From contig CM074862.1 in NCBI GenBank assembly GCA_037501455.1, positions 88,745,501 through 88,809,500 of the forward strand: a stretch of 64,000 nt of DNA. Direction: 5' to 3'. This document shows, piece by piece, positions 49,119 through 60,196 of this stretch. The notes under the pieces were generated by a model, which saw nothing but the letters and a program-made list of their open reading frames with translations, was not told where the DNA came from and ran no database searches. Both the position numbers and the translations under genes were made by a program. The DNA is from Lantana camara (taxonomy: Eukaryota > Streptophyta > Magnoliopsida > Lamiales > Verbenaceae). Each line of letters opens with the position of its first letter. Position 1 is the stretch's first letter.

Positions 49119-50660
49119 GTGGATTGATGCTCTTGGTTGTCTTCCAGGCGCGCTTTGTTTGCCAAATTTTTCCGAATTGCTGCTGTTACACTGCTGATGT
49201 TTCTGTACAGGTTTGACCCCTAGGTGTGACCGTACCCCACGCTCATACTATTTTTGCGAAAAAAAAAAAAGCCCCCAGATCTGCGCTTCAGGGAAGTCCT
49301 CTTTTCTCTCGATTTTTTTATGCCTTGAGGACAATGCATGATTTAAGTGTGGGGGGAGGGATAAGCCTATTTACTGTTTGGCTTACGTGCTTAAATTCGA
49401 TTTTTTTTTTCTGCGTCAACCGTTTTGACTTGTTGTTTACTTGAATTTGAGGATGTTAGAAATTGTGATAATTTATTCCTGTTTTGAACATGTTTGCTTA
49501 AGCTTGAGCCGTGAATTTTTGCTAGAACTTATTAGGCTATTAAATACATGAAAGATTGTGTGAAATTTGATTAATTAGTATGACTTCATGCCCTTATTTC
49601 TCGCGCACTAATTGAACAGTTTATGTACTTTGCTTAGATAGGTTAGTTATGTTTTTCAATAAAGTTCTGAAAATTGATTAGAGTGCACTTTAACTCCCTT
49701 CGAGGTGAAATAGATTGGTTGACAAGTAATTCGGGAGATGACTTAGGCATTTCTTGTCGGTGTTTTTAGCCTTTTTACTGATTTTCACTAAATAACATTG
49801 CCCTGTTGACCCCGCTGAGCTTTAGTATTGTGCAAAATTTCTTTCTTAGCCGCGTTACAAGCCTAATGCACAATACAATTTCCTACCCTTATCTTATTTA
49901 CACCTTGCTTACTCATTTTCTTTTTGGGGATTGTATTGAATGATGTCTAGACTTCCCTTTTGGAATTGGTTTGAAGTGTGGAAGTTTCATTGTGTTGAAT
50001 AGAAAAAAATTGTGAGAGTGATGAAAAAAAGCAAAAAGAAAAAAAAAAAAAAGTCAAGAAGAAAATAAAAGAAAATGAGCTGAAAAATAGAGAAAAAAAA
50101 AACAAATTGAAAAAAAAAAAAAAAAAAAAAGCAAGAGTGAAAAGAAAGAAAAAGAGAGTATGACCCTTGTTGAAAATTCGATAGAAGGGTTGAGAATTCA
50201 TTGTGAGAAAGGGAAGTATTTGGGAAGAAATAAAGGGAAACACTTGGGATTTATTTAAAATGTGTAAGCTTGGTGTTAGCCTTTGATTTACTTTTTCCTA
50301 CCTTGACCCAAGCCCACATTACAAGCTCGGAAGACCTATCGATCCTGAGTTACTAGTTGATCAAATTCGTGGAGATTGGAGTGAAGGGTGTATTCGAAAT
50401 TGATGATTGGTTCTTATGCGAAAAAATTTTAACTTGTTTGTCTAATCTTTGTACATTCTTTGTTCAAACTCACACTACACACGAGGGTATGATTTTTGTA
50501 CTAATTGGTTGAATTTCATGTGATTGAGTAATGTGTTTAATTTGCTAGATTCGTTTAGGCGAAAATTCGAGGTTCGCTTTGTTGAATATGTTTGATGGGG
50601 GTGATGTTTCATTTGATTTTTATTTCCCTCGAGGACGAGTGAATGGACAAGTGTGGGGGA
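49119..50660 (+). other. Non-coding 3' region of the Athila-like element, ending in the polypurine tract
   Basis: It contains the phrase GAGGACAATGCATG followed by AAGTGTGGGGGGAGGG at 49350-49365, and again GAGGACGAGTG...AAGTGTGGGGGA at 50632-50660. The second is in the right position for the primer tract. A long A/G-rich region with A-runs lies at 49995-50160; frames opposite it are phenylalanine-rich artefacts. Confidence 0.7.
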
Positions 50661-50666
50661 ATTTTT

Positions 50667-50740
50667 TCGTTGTAGTATAGTGGTAAGTATTCCCGCCTGT
50701 CACGCGGGTGACCCGGGTTCGATCCCCGGCAACGGCGCCA
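50667..50740 (+). other. Copy of mature tRNA-Asp(GUC) including CCA, linked to the inverted LTR
   Basis: The sequence matches plant tRNA-Asp from its second base to the 3' CCA, with anticodon loop CTGTCAC, D-arm TAGTATAGTGG and T-arm GGTTCGATCC. The first base is T instead of G. CCA is not encoded in plant tRNA genes, and here it joins the LTR through the same 5-nt spacer as the normal primer-binding site. So this is a copied primer tRNA and not an ordinary tRNA gene. The A and B box promoter elements look intact, so pol III transcription is conceivable. Confidence 0.9.
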
Positions 50741-50745
50741 AAATT

Positions 50746-52228
50746 TGACAGGTGTCGAATCCGTCAAAGATAAATATAAATCCGGTTTACGACTAAAATA
50801 GAGTATAGTGCAAACGGGTCGAATCCACAGAGATTGGTTGAACTAATTCAATTAATCACAAGAAATTAGTACAACTAACTAGTCAACTAAAAATAGGGGG
50901 GGTTTGGATTTAACTAAACTAATTAAATTAAACTAATAAAGCAATCAAAAATAATAAACTAGAAGAAAACAATAAATCACGTTGGGAGTTGGTTTTGATA
51001 AATCAATGGGAAATTAATACCTAGCTAGAAATTATAATTCAGTTAAGACATCAATCATAGACGCAAAGATAAATTCAAATATTCAAGTAGATTAGCTATA
51101 GCAGATAGAGACACTCGACTCCGCCTCGTTTTCTCTTACATTGTAGAATAATCTAGAGACACTCGACAATTATTCCCTAATCAATTCACAATCCCTAGAG
51201 ACACTCAACAGGATTTAATGAATCAACAACATTAAGAATCAAGAAAACACTAACCCGAATTAACCAAGTCACGACACGTGCAAGATTTAAACCCGATTAT
51301 TAACTCCCTTAACAAGTTGAGAACTGCAACCAATCCTTCTTGTTAATGTACCACTAATTATCTATCAAGCACTACATAAACTTCATGCAATCAAGATTGG
51401 CGATATGCAATAAACCTATTTAGATGATCCGGCCGTAATCACTTAAGCAAATAAATCACAATAACACGACACTCGGAGAATTAATAAATACTTGAAATTA
51501 ATTTGAATTATAAAAGCAAATTAGGTCTCATGATGTCAAAACTAAAATATAAAATCCTAGCTAAGTACTAAACAAATTAGCTACTCATAGTTCTAAAATA
51601 CGAAAACATAAAATAAACGAAAATCATAAAAAGAACTATGCTCTCGGAGTATCCAAGCCGCTGCCCTCAAGCCTCCAATCTGCGTTCCCCTTTGCTGCGT
51701 AGAAGTGTATCTCCCCAAATTTGCTACCTCAGGCGTGAATATATAGCCACCAAATTAATCCAAGAATCCTAGTCCAATCTGGATAATAAATCTCCATGCC
51801 AACTTGCCGCCCAAGTCTCATATAAATTGGGCTCAATTAATCTAATTCCAAAGCTACTAAATCTCAGCCCATTAATGCTTAACCCAACTATCATTAATCA
51901 ATCATCTTAAAAGCAAGGTGCTTAACTCCAGAACATCACACGCATGACCCACAACAATTGAAGCCCATTTTGACAATAAAAGTCCAACAAGTCAAGCATG
52001 AATTGGACTCTCTTTCATGCTTGTGGCTGCTCGCGTGTCTCCACACCATCAGGTATAATGAATTATCCCAAAGCTCCTTTACTTAACCCATAAAGTCTTC
52101 AAAATTATACAAAGGACCCAACTGTATTAGAAATCACAAAACACATCAAAGACACCAATATATATCTAATTTAAGCCTTTAAATTCAGTCACAAACACAC
52201 AAAAATATGAGGATTAGGCACGTTATCA
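50746..52228 (-). repeat. Right LTR, inverted relative to the left
   Basis: 1483 bp, read on the minus strand from TGATAACG (52228) to CACCTGTCA (50746). It carries the same landmarks as the left LTR in reverse order. Near-identity implies that both came from a single replication event or a recent one. Confidence 0.9.
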
Positions 52229-52233
52229 TGGAT

Positions 52234-53139
52234 AAACCCAAATTACCCCGTTTGCCCTTTTTTTATTATTAGCTGAAAAAAGATGGCTCATACATCCCCC
52301 ATTTTTCTCCAATATCTCAGCCTGTGCAAAATTCCGTGACCTTAAAATTTTGATGATAAATTTGCTATATATATGAGTTAAAATAAAAAACAAATACCTC
52401 AACAAAGATCTCATTCCTGTTTTATTCCCGGACTTTGATGCGAAGTTCAAAGGAAATAAAAGGTTTGCTTGAGAAAAAAATCAAAATAACAAAAGTTGGA
52501 AGTTGTGAACAACATATTCTACATAATTTGTTCGCAGCATTCAATTTTTTATTTCTCATAGTTAAATCCTGTTAGGAGATTGCAATTAACTCACACATAT
52601 ATTTAATTTATCAAATAATATGCCATTTCGTTTATCACTGACGGAAACCATTGCAGGAATATCACTGCATCAAATAACTGAAAACAATCTCCAATAATCA
52701 TCTCACAAAAAAATAAAAAATATAATAATAATAATAATAGCCAAAAAATATCTGATTCCCATAAACACAACAACCGGAGCAAAAAAATAAGACAACGACT
52801 AATTAGGACTAATTTAGGTTAATGGAAACTCTGTGCTCCAGAGAAGAGGAAAAATTCATTGAGAAGAACAATTGAATGGCCATGAGTTTTATTAGGGGTA
52901 TTATTGGCAATTGCTTAGATAATGTGTGGGCTTTGCAGCTCAAAGTAAACAACCCACAATTTCAAACTAATTATCCATGTCCTTAAACAAACTATGTAAA
53001 CACTAGGCTGTTGCCTGTTTATATACATTATAGTCCATCTATTGATAACCAAAACCCACTAGATTAGAGTCCATCCAAGTAAACTGAGTACTCAGCCTAA
53101 TAATTTTCAAAAACAGTCGGTGGTAAAGGCTACGCAATA
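52234..53139. other. Intergenic DNA
   Basis: AT-rich; I see no gene. The minus-strand frame at 52226-52450 overlaps the LTR end and has no domain. Confidence 0.5.
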
Positions 53140-53362
53140 CACTGTATACACAAAGCCAGTACACGAACACACTTATTTTTGTACTAATTGAAGATTCAGC
53201 GGTTAGTTAACAGCTATACACAAAACCAAATTGAAAAACATTATGTTCAACACCACATCACAATAGAATTCACCAAAACAGAAGTAAAATGGTGAAAGAA
53301 AACAAGAGTAAAGCTATAGTAGTAGTAATCTGAAGAAAGATGGAGGGATTAGCTATTCTGCA

Positions 53363-54659
53363 TTACTTCCACCTCTTCATGAACTTATGCTTCCCAAACA
53401 TGCCACCCTTCCAACGTTTGCCAAACTTCCCATGCTTGAATTTCCCGTGTTTAAATTTGCCGTGATGGCCAAAGAACCCACCGTGATGGTATCCACCGTG
53501 TGACAAGTGGTGGGCCCCGTAAGCAAGTGCTGCTGCTGCTGCCCCTCCAGCTATGAGTCCTCCAGGCAATCCACCATGGCCTACAATAGTTGTTGTTTAT
53601 TGAAACATCAGAATATTGTTGAATAATGAACAGAATATGGCCAACTGAGAAAAGGGTTCGGTTACAGAATCGATTCATGAAGTAGTTTGACCTTTTGCTC
53701 ATAAAGGAAATTCTGTTTAATACCCTATTCTCTTCCTCCTAAACAATTCTATTTCACTAGTCCAATAGGCGAGTGTGAAAATTTCCACTCTAGGGATCCT
53801 CTTGTGATATTGATGTAAAAGTGTTCAAACCAAGAACTATACGATGAATAAACTAAAAAAACAATATCAATCAATTAAAAGTATTAGAGGCCAACATTGA
53901 CTTTTGATGTTAGTTTCAAAGATTGGTTATCAATTATTACCGACAACAGAAAAGCAACTTATTTGGTATACGCTTTTAGGGACTAGTTTCAAATGAAGCT
54001 AATCTTTGTAGCTAATATAACTGTGCAACAAATGATAAACTGTAATGGTGGCACGTAACTTGAAGCTAGTTCAAAACAGAGTAGGTAATTTTATTATACT
54101 AAGGGATCAATAACAAACCAAAAGGTGACAGGGCAAAAGAAATGCCAAGCCTCGTGTAAGTCTCTTGCAGCTTATACTGAATAAGCTAATACACTGAATA
54201 AGTCCATTCTCATCGACTAACTCTCATCAAAGATGATTATAATGCATATTAAGGCAATAGTTCAAAATCATTGAAGGAGTTGCCAAAGATAAAAGATAAT
54301 TTTTATCATATGAAGTATAATTGTTATTACTTAAAAAAAGTACCTGAATGATGCCCACCATGGTAACCTGCTGATGGGTATCCACCATGAGGAGGAGGAG
54401 GAGGGTACCCTGCGGGCGGGTACCCCGAGGGTGGGTACCCTGCAGGCGGGTACCCACCTGAGGGTGGGTATCCAGGTGGAGGATAGCCATAACCAGGGAC
54501 GGGGGGCGGATATGCTTGTGGAGGATATGCTGGAGGCGCGTAACCTCCATGATGGCCATGGTAATGTCCATGTCCACTTACAGCTCCAGCACCGTATGCT
54601 ACAAGATTCGAGAGCATTCCTTTGTCCTGAGTCTCATACTTGTCCTTGTCATCTCCCAT
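53363..54659 (-). CDS. Glycine- and proline-rich XYPPX-repeat protein, copy 1
   Basis: Two coding exons, 54344-54659 and 53363-53580, with GT/AG intron and phase match, giving 177 residues. Order: a short acidic/charged N-terminus (MGDDKDKYETQDKG), a HYHGHHGG stretch, a run of Y-P-P-x-GYPP repeats, an alanine-rich hydrophobic segment (GGLIAGGAAAAALAYGAHHL) and a His/Lys/Gly-rich tail with repeated GKFKH units. This is the plant GPRP / 'glycine-rich protein A3' family, small proteins of unclear function often linked to stress and growth. A 5'-UTR intron is suggested: leader exon from 55633 with donor CAG|GTATAT. A TATA box lies at 55757-55763. Plus-strand frames opposite are shadows. Confidence 0.9.
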
Positions 54660-55632
54660 CTTTCTTTAACTTGAATCAGATGCAAATAGGCTATGATAAA
54701 TGATAAGAGTAATGTGTCAAGAAATAATAAGCATCAAACATAAGAAAATGAAAGAAACAAAGATAGTCAATCATTATTTTGATAACGTGTGTATTTGGGC
54801 ATTAGTGTTATTACCTTGCCCGAGAAACTAATTCATTCAGGAATTAGCAACTATTTGCACAAAAAATTGTTGAAAAAATGTAAAAAGCAATACTAAGCTT
54901 TGATTTCTCATGCATCAAGCAGAAATTCTGGGGTGCCAGTTCTCAACATCTTATAATTAGACAGACGAGATTCTACCAATACTCTTAATCCATCCCCAAC
55001 TGTTATCCCTTTGCGACAGATTAAAAGGGCAAAGGTTGTGCATCATCTTGGCAATGATCTTATAATATGATTTCCAATTTTTATCTCAATTTATCCACCA
55101 ACGCATAAAGACTAATTAATCAGGCAGCAATTATTAGAAACTTTTGTTAAAATTTACCAACCATATCATTATTCAACCGTAAAAGATTCCAATTCCAGAA
55201 TCACATATGAATGCATAATGAGAAGCATGAAAAACAGAGAAGGGAGACGGAAGAAGCTGTAACCTTCCTTGCTATCGATCTTTTGAGAAACACACATACA
55301 CAAACTTAAAAGGGAACATAATCAGTATACGATCATGACAAATAAATCCCAAATCGAAAGAACTAGGGCAACAGGCAAAACTCAAAAGGGCATCACCAAA
55401 TGAGACAGTACTTATCAATGCAGATATACGCAAGCATGCATCAAAGAAAGAAAAATCCCAGATTTCCAAAGCAACATAAAACCCCACAGAATCATCAAGA
55501 AACCGAATTCCATTGATCAATTCGCTCACAAAATCAAAAAATCATTCAGAAAGAGATAGAAACAAATCCAAATTCAAAACCCGCGAAGATTCAACTTATG
55601 AAACAAACAGCAAAGGAGAAACATTCATATAC

Positions 55633-55740
55633 CTGTAAGCGAAATCCCTTCTTGAAGAATTCCTTTTTCCTGAATTTTCACGGCTTGTGAATGCTATGAA
55701 CAACAATCCCCTGTTTGAATAGATTAGACCATGCATACAT
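55633..55740 (-). other. 5'-UTR exon of XYPPX gene copy 1 (inferred)
   Basis: The minus-strand leader ends at a donor CTTACAG|GTATAT at 55633. The same arrangement is conserved in copy 2 at 58550. The intron then runs to an acceptor just before the ATG at 54659. Confidence 0.5.
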
Positions 55741-55756
55741 CATGTGCTTATCCCAC

Positions 55757-55763
55757 TTTTATA
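55757..55763 (-). promoter_or_regulatory. TATA box of XYPPX gene copy 1
   Basis: CTATAAAAGTGGG on the minus strand, about 20-35 bp before the inferred leader. It is conserved with copy 2. Confidence 0.55.
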
Positions 55764-55913
55764 GTTGAAGGTTGCTTCTACGCGTAAACTTTATCGGGTC
55801 CCAACAGTCAAAGAAATGTCCTCCCGATCATAATTTATTAAGCCCCCCGTTTGGTTCCACGGAAATGTGGCGGTACAAGAAATTAAATTTCGAGGAATTA
55901 GGTGATGGATTGA

Positions 55914-56371
55914 AGGGATGTATACGAACGAATCCAACACGACTTTGCTATTTTTTTCTGATTTGGTTCGAACGTATTTTGTTTAGCTCGGACTCGTGTT
56001 CGAGTTTTATTCGAAATTTGGATGGTCTAATGATTCAAGTTCGATTTGATTCGAGTTTGGATTGGTCTCGAGTTCAAACACAAGATATAGTTTCTTTTTA
56101 GAAAAATAATAATAAAATGTAGATGTAAAAATATTCTATATATATAAATATATATATTATTTATCTATATATATATATATTTTTTAAAAAATATAATAGG
56201 TCGACTCGCGAACCACGATCAAGAATAAAAAGATTCGTGTTCGAGTTCGGTTCAAACCTTGGCTCGACTCGACCTCGGCTTGAACTTTTCAAATTCAAAT
56301 CTGAACCATAATCAGCTCGGCTCGAGTACCTCGCAAACCGACTCGGTTCGTGAACATCACGAACCCCCTAC
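55914..56371. mobile_element. Degenerate hAT-like element rich in CGAACC/CGAG motifs
   Basis: Left end AGGGATGTATACGAACGAA; right end, inverted, GGGGGTTCGTGATGTTCACGAACC. Flanks TGGATTGA (55906-55913) and TGGACTGA (56372-56379) are an 8-bp repeat with one mismatch. Subterminal TCGAGTTCG-type repeats and an AT-rich centre. It separates the two XYPPX gene copies. Confidence 0.6.
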
Positions 56372-57131
56372 TGGACTGATGGTTTTTTCTTTTCTCTCCT
56401 TTTTCTTATATTATTTTTTATTTTATAGCAATAATATTATATAAATTTGATAAAAAATAATTCTATAAATTCTTGAAAATCTTATAAAATTTGATCAACT
56501 GTAGAAAATGTTGAAAGATTATTAATATGATTTGGTAGTTTATCAAATTCATAGGTGATTTTGTTATTAAAAAATGTAAGAAATAAAAATTATCTAGATA
56601 TTAAAAATTTCAAATATAACTAATAAGATAATCAAAAACTCTTCGCCCGTCCGACGAACTCGGTGAATCCGAGTGGGAAGGCGGCTCGGCCGTCCAACCG
56701 AGACTTTCAATAAAGGAGAAATACTTAGCTTGATTATTCATCAATTACCAGCAGCTTACATGAAATTCTATAAAAACTCTTTATTAAAAACAAAAAAAAA
56801 TCGGAAAAGTTTATGACCTCATTACCGTGGAATATTTTCAAATAATTTTAATGATCTAGCGCCTAGCATCTTACAAATGATCTTACCATATATTAATATT
56901 GCTGAAAATAAAGAAGCTCCATTACACATCCAAGCGGGATTCGAACCCAATAGTTTGCATACACAAAGCTTGTACAAGAACACACTTATTTTGGTACTAA
57001 TTGAAGATTCAGCAGTTATACGCAAAGCCAATAGAATTATTCAGCAAAATGGTGAAAGAAAACAAGAGTAGTATAGTAGTAGTAGTAATGTGAAGACTAG
57101 AGATGGAGGGGTTAGCTATGCTGCATTAATA

Positions 57132-57903
57132 TTACTTCCACTTGCCGCCATGCTTCCAACGTTTGCTGAACTTCCCATGCTTGAATTTGCCGTGCTTAAA
57201 TTTGCCGTGATGGCCGCCGCCATAATATCCGCCGTGACCGAGATGGTGGTGTGCGCCATGCGACAAGTGGTGAGCCCCGTAAGCAGCTGCTGCTGCCGCT
57301 ACACCTCCAGATAAGAGACCCCCCGCACTCATTCCATGGCCTGCATGCAATACTTGTTGTTTATTGAAACATCAGAATGTTGTTTGAATAATGAACAGAA
57401 TATGCATGGGAAAAGGGTTCGGTTACAGAAACCATCCATGAAGTAGTTTCACCTTTTGCTCATAAACGAAATTCTGTTCAATACCCTGTTCTCTTCATCC
57501 TAAACATTTATACTGAATACACAAATACACCGAATAACCATTCTCATCAAAGATGATACTTGATTATAATGCATATTAAGGCAATAGTTCAAAATCATTG
57601 AAGGAGTTGAAAAGATAAAAGACAATTTGTATCATATGAAGCATTATTGTTAGTACTTAAAAAATATAATGTACCGGAATGATGCCCACCATGGTGAAGG
57701 TATCCACCATGAGGAGGAGGGCACCCTGCCGGCGGATACCCACCTGCGGGTGGGTATCCGGCCGGAGGATAGCCATGACCATAGACGGGGGGCGGATATC
57801 CCTGTGGAGGATAGTAACCTCCATGACTGCCATGGTAATGTCCATTTCCACTTCCAAAATACGAGAACGCTCCTTTCTCCCGAGTATCATAATCACCTTC
57901 CAT
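57132..57903 (-). CDS. Glycine- and proline-rich XYPPX-repeat protein, copy 2
   Basis: Two coding exons, 57675-57903 and 57132-57340, giving 145 residues. Same design as copy 1: N-terminus MEGDYDTREKGAFSYFG, then GGYYPPQGYPP and YPPAGYPPAG repeats, an Ala-rich segment GGLLSGGVAAAAAAYGAHHL and a GKFKHGKFKH tail. It has fewer YPP repeats than copy 1 and a shorter C-terminus. Intron position and phase are the same. The flanking sequence of both genes is also alike (ACACTTATTTT-GTACTAATTG downstream, the promoter upstream), so the whole gene was duplicated in tandem. Confidence 0.9.
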
Positions 57904-58549
57904 GTTTCTTTAACTTCAACCAGAAGCAAATAGGTTAACTATAGAATAATGTGTCAAGAAGCTGTAAGCAACAAACATAAGAAATAATGAACGAAACAAA
58001 GAGGATCAGCCATTATTTTGGTAAAGGATGTATTATTTCCACAAAAAATTGTTGAAAAAACAATACTAAGCTTTGATTTCTCATGCATCAAGCAGAGATT
58101 CTGGGGTGCCACTTCTGAAGATCTTAGAATTAGACAGACGAGATTCTAACAATATTCTCAATCCATCCCCAACTGTTATCCTTCCCTTTGCGACAAATTG
58201 AAAGGGCAAAGGTTGTGCATTTTAGTCGCAACCTTTGAGAGTTCTTGAAATCCGTTTAAGGTTTCATCATGTCATTCCGATCACACTCTTACCTTGTTAA
58301 ATTCATAATTTAAGCGATGGTTTTGTTTATATTTATAAGCTATGGGATGATTGTATAATATTGATCATATATTAATACTCATACCAACTGTCCAGACATA
58401 AGTATACTTTTATAAATTCCATTAGAGTTCCTAAACCAAATAAAATTTATTGGAACTGAAATATAATTTTCTAATTTAGAAAGATTCCGTTGTTAAACTC
58501 TTAAGATTCAACATATGAAACAACCAGCAAAAGAGAAACGTTGATATAC

Positions 58550-58640
58550 CTGTAAGCGAAATCCCCTTGTTGAAGAATTCCTTTTTCCTGAATTCTCTAT
58601 GAACAAAAACCTCTGTTTGAATTGATTATAGCATGCATAC
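58550..58640 (-). other. 5'-UTR exon of XYPPX gene copy 2 (inferred)
   Basis: Donor CTTACAG|GTATAT at 58550 matches that of copy 1. The intron runs to about 57912. Confidence 0.45.
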
Positions 58641-58658
58641 ATCATGTGCTTATCCCAC

Positions 58659-58665
58659 TTTTATA
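58659..58665 (-). promoter_or_regulatory. TATA box of XYPPX gene copy 2
   Basis: CTATAAAAGTGGG on the minus strand, with the same surroundings as at 55757. Confidence 0.55.
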
Positions 58666-58884
58666 GTTGAGGCCCGAGCCCTGAGGAGCGTTGCTTCTAC
58701 GCGTAATCTTTTTCTTGGTGGGAATATTTATGTTTATTCGATTGCAATGAAATTCTCGATAATCTTGAAAATCTCACAAAGTTTGATAGTAAGTAAAGTA
58801 AAGTATTATCTCTCATTACTGTCGAATATTTTCAAATAATTTGTATACTCTTGCTGAAAATAAAATAGGGTCATAAATGAAAAA

Positions 58885-59229
58885 TGTTAAGATCCTGAAC
58901 TCTACTCAATAAAACAGTATATTTTGCTTAACTAAAACTGGAAAGTAAGCAGAAAGAAACAGAGTATGAATGCAGCATTAATGAAGGATTGAGAAGAGAG
59001 ATAAGAGAGCAACTTGGAGAAGAAGTAAAGAAGAGAGAGAGAGATGGAGAATCAGAAAAACAATCATCAATTTTCACTACTCAGCACTGAAAATCAGGCC
59101 GTGTAAATGGTCCTCTCCACAGCCTAACAACCTCGTCCAAAACAAGACAAAAACTAGCAGAAATGGAATATTACACTTACACCCCAAAAGTGCTGAGTAA
59201 AAACTGAAAATGTGATAAAAGGTTTAACA
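58885..59229 (-). repeat. Candidate 3' LTR of the chromovirus
   Basis: Plus strand TGTTAAGATCC at the left and GGTTTAACA at the right give TG...CA ends with a short TGTTAA inverted repeat. It lies just beyond the polyprotein end. A clear polypurine tract does not adjoin the right boundary; the purine stretch GGGGAAAATAGGAAGG overlaps the stop codon at 59288, so the LTR may reach to about 59275. Confidence 0.45.
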
Positions 59230-59287
59230 ACTTAATTAAGTAGATATAATGTCTTAAACGATCTTCAAACGGTGTCGTCTTGCCTTC

Positions 59288-60196
59288 CTATTTTCCCCAT
59301 GTGAGCAAGCACGTGCTCTTCTTCTTAACAGATCCTGGCATGTTTCCTTTCTCCATGATATGCTGCTTGGAATTCATGACATTACTCCCTCCTTCAGTTG
59401 AGTCTTGTCTCCGAGACTCTAATTCGGGAAACTGCTTAGTAATCACATAATAGTCCTCCCAGGTAGCTTCATCATCAGGCAAATGAGACCATTTGACAAG
59501 GATTTGAGGAACTGCTGCATTGTTCCTCTTGACCATCCTTCTTGCTAAGATTCCAGTACGCATTAAGATAACCTGGGTTTCATTGTCAAAAGAAGGTAAT
59601 TCAGAGCTAATTTTGTCCACTTTCCCAACTTTAAACTTAAGCAGGGAGACATGGAAAACTGGATGAAGTCTTGATCCCTCCGGTAGCTTGAGTTTGTAAG
59701 CAACTGTCCCCACTTTCTCAATAATCTCAAATGGCCCTGCATACTTAGGACTCAACTTCCATATTTTGTGATTTCCAAGTGATGCTTGTCTGTAAGGTTT
59801 AAGCTTCAAAAACACAAAATCTCCCACTTGAAAATTCCTATCTCTCCTGTTCTTATCCGCATAATATTTCATCCGGTTTTGTGCCTCAATCAAATGCCCC
59901 TTCAACATTTCTTGGATCCTCTGTTTTTCTTTCATAAAATCCTCCACTCCCACAGATGTGGGCTGCAAATGTGGTTCAGTGAGTAGTAATCTGGGCTTGT
60001 AACCATACAGTGCCTCAAAGGGGGATATCTTAAGTGAAGTGTGATAGTTGGTATTGTACCATAATTCTCCCATTCCCAACCAATCTATCCACTTCTTTGG
60101 TTCCTGATTACACATACACCTCAAATAATTCTCAATGCACTGATTTACCCTCTCTGTCTGCCCATCTGTTTGGGGGTGATAGGCAGTGCTAAGTTG
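59288..60196 (-). pseudogene. Integrase C-terminal part and chromodomain
   Basis: This continues the integrase after an in-frame TAA near 60195. The last catalytic glutamate lies in YHPQTDGQTERVN. It runs through WNTNYH-type and PFEALYGYKPR motifs, a GPFEI/VGTVAYKLKLP segment and LHPVFHVSLLK, and ends with ILVKWSHLPDDEATWED, a chromodomain-like motif of plant chromoviruses. Chromodomains guide integration to particular chromatin marks in this clade. Confidence 0.85.

Larger units (their letters stand above)
44911..52228 (+). mobile_element. Athila-like gag-protease element with INVERTED LTRs and an internal tRNA-Asp copy
   Basis: The left LTR (44911-46379) is in normal orientation. The right LTR (50746-52228) is its inverted complement. 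Both outer ends are TGATAACG... (U3 ends). The element is flanked by a perfect 5-bp direct repeat TGGAT (44906-44910 and 52229-52233), as expected of integrase. Order: LTR, 5-nt spacer, tRNA-Asp primer-binding site (46385-46403), gag-protease, non-coding region, polypurine tract GTGTGGGGGA (50651-50660), then instead of a direct 3' LTR a nearly complete tRNA-Asp sequence with CCA (50667-50740), the same 5-nt spacer and the inverted LTR. No reverse transcriptase, RNase H or integrase is encoded. Athila-like gag and the tRNA-Asp site place it in the Ty3/gypsy Tat/Athila group. Confidence 0.9.

Noticed and set aside
49947..50243. Phenylalanine-rich minus-strand frame
   Set aside because: It is the complement of an A/G-rich tract in the retroelement's non-coding region.
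50667..50740. Functional nuclear tRNA-Asp gene
   Set aside because: It ends in CCA and joins an LTR through the primer-site spacer, so it is a copy of the primer tRNA. The first base is also changed. A tRNA finder will probably still report it.
54374..54703. Plus-strand frames opposite the XYPPX genes (also 57669-57938)
   Set aside because: Shadows of the repetitive minus-strand coding exons, which have proper splice sites and family motifs.
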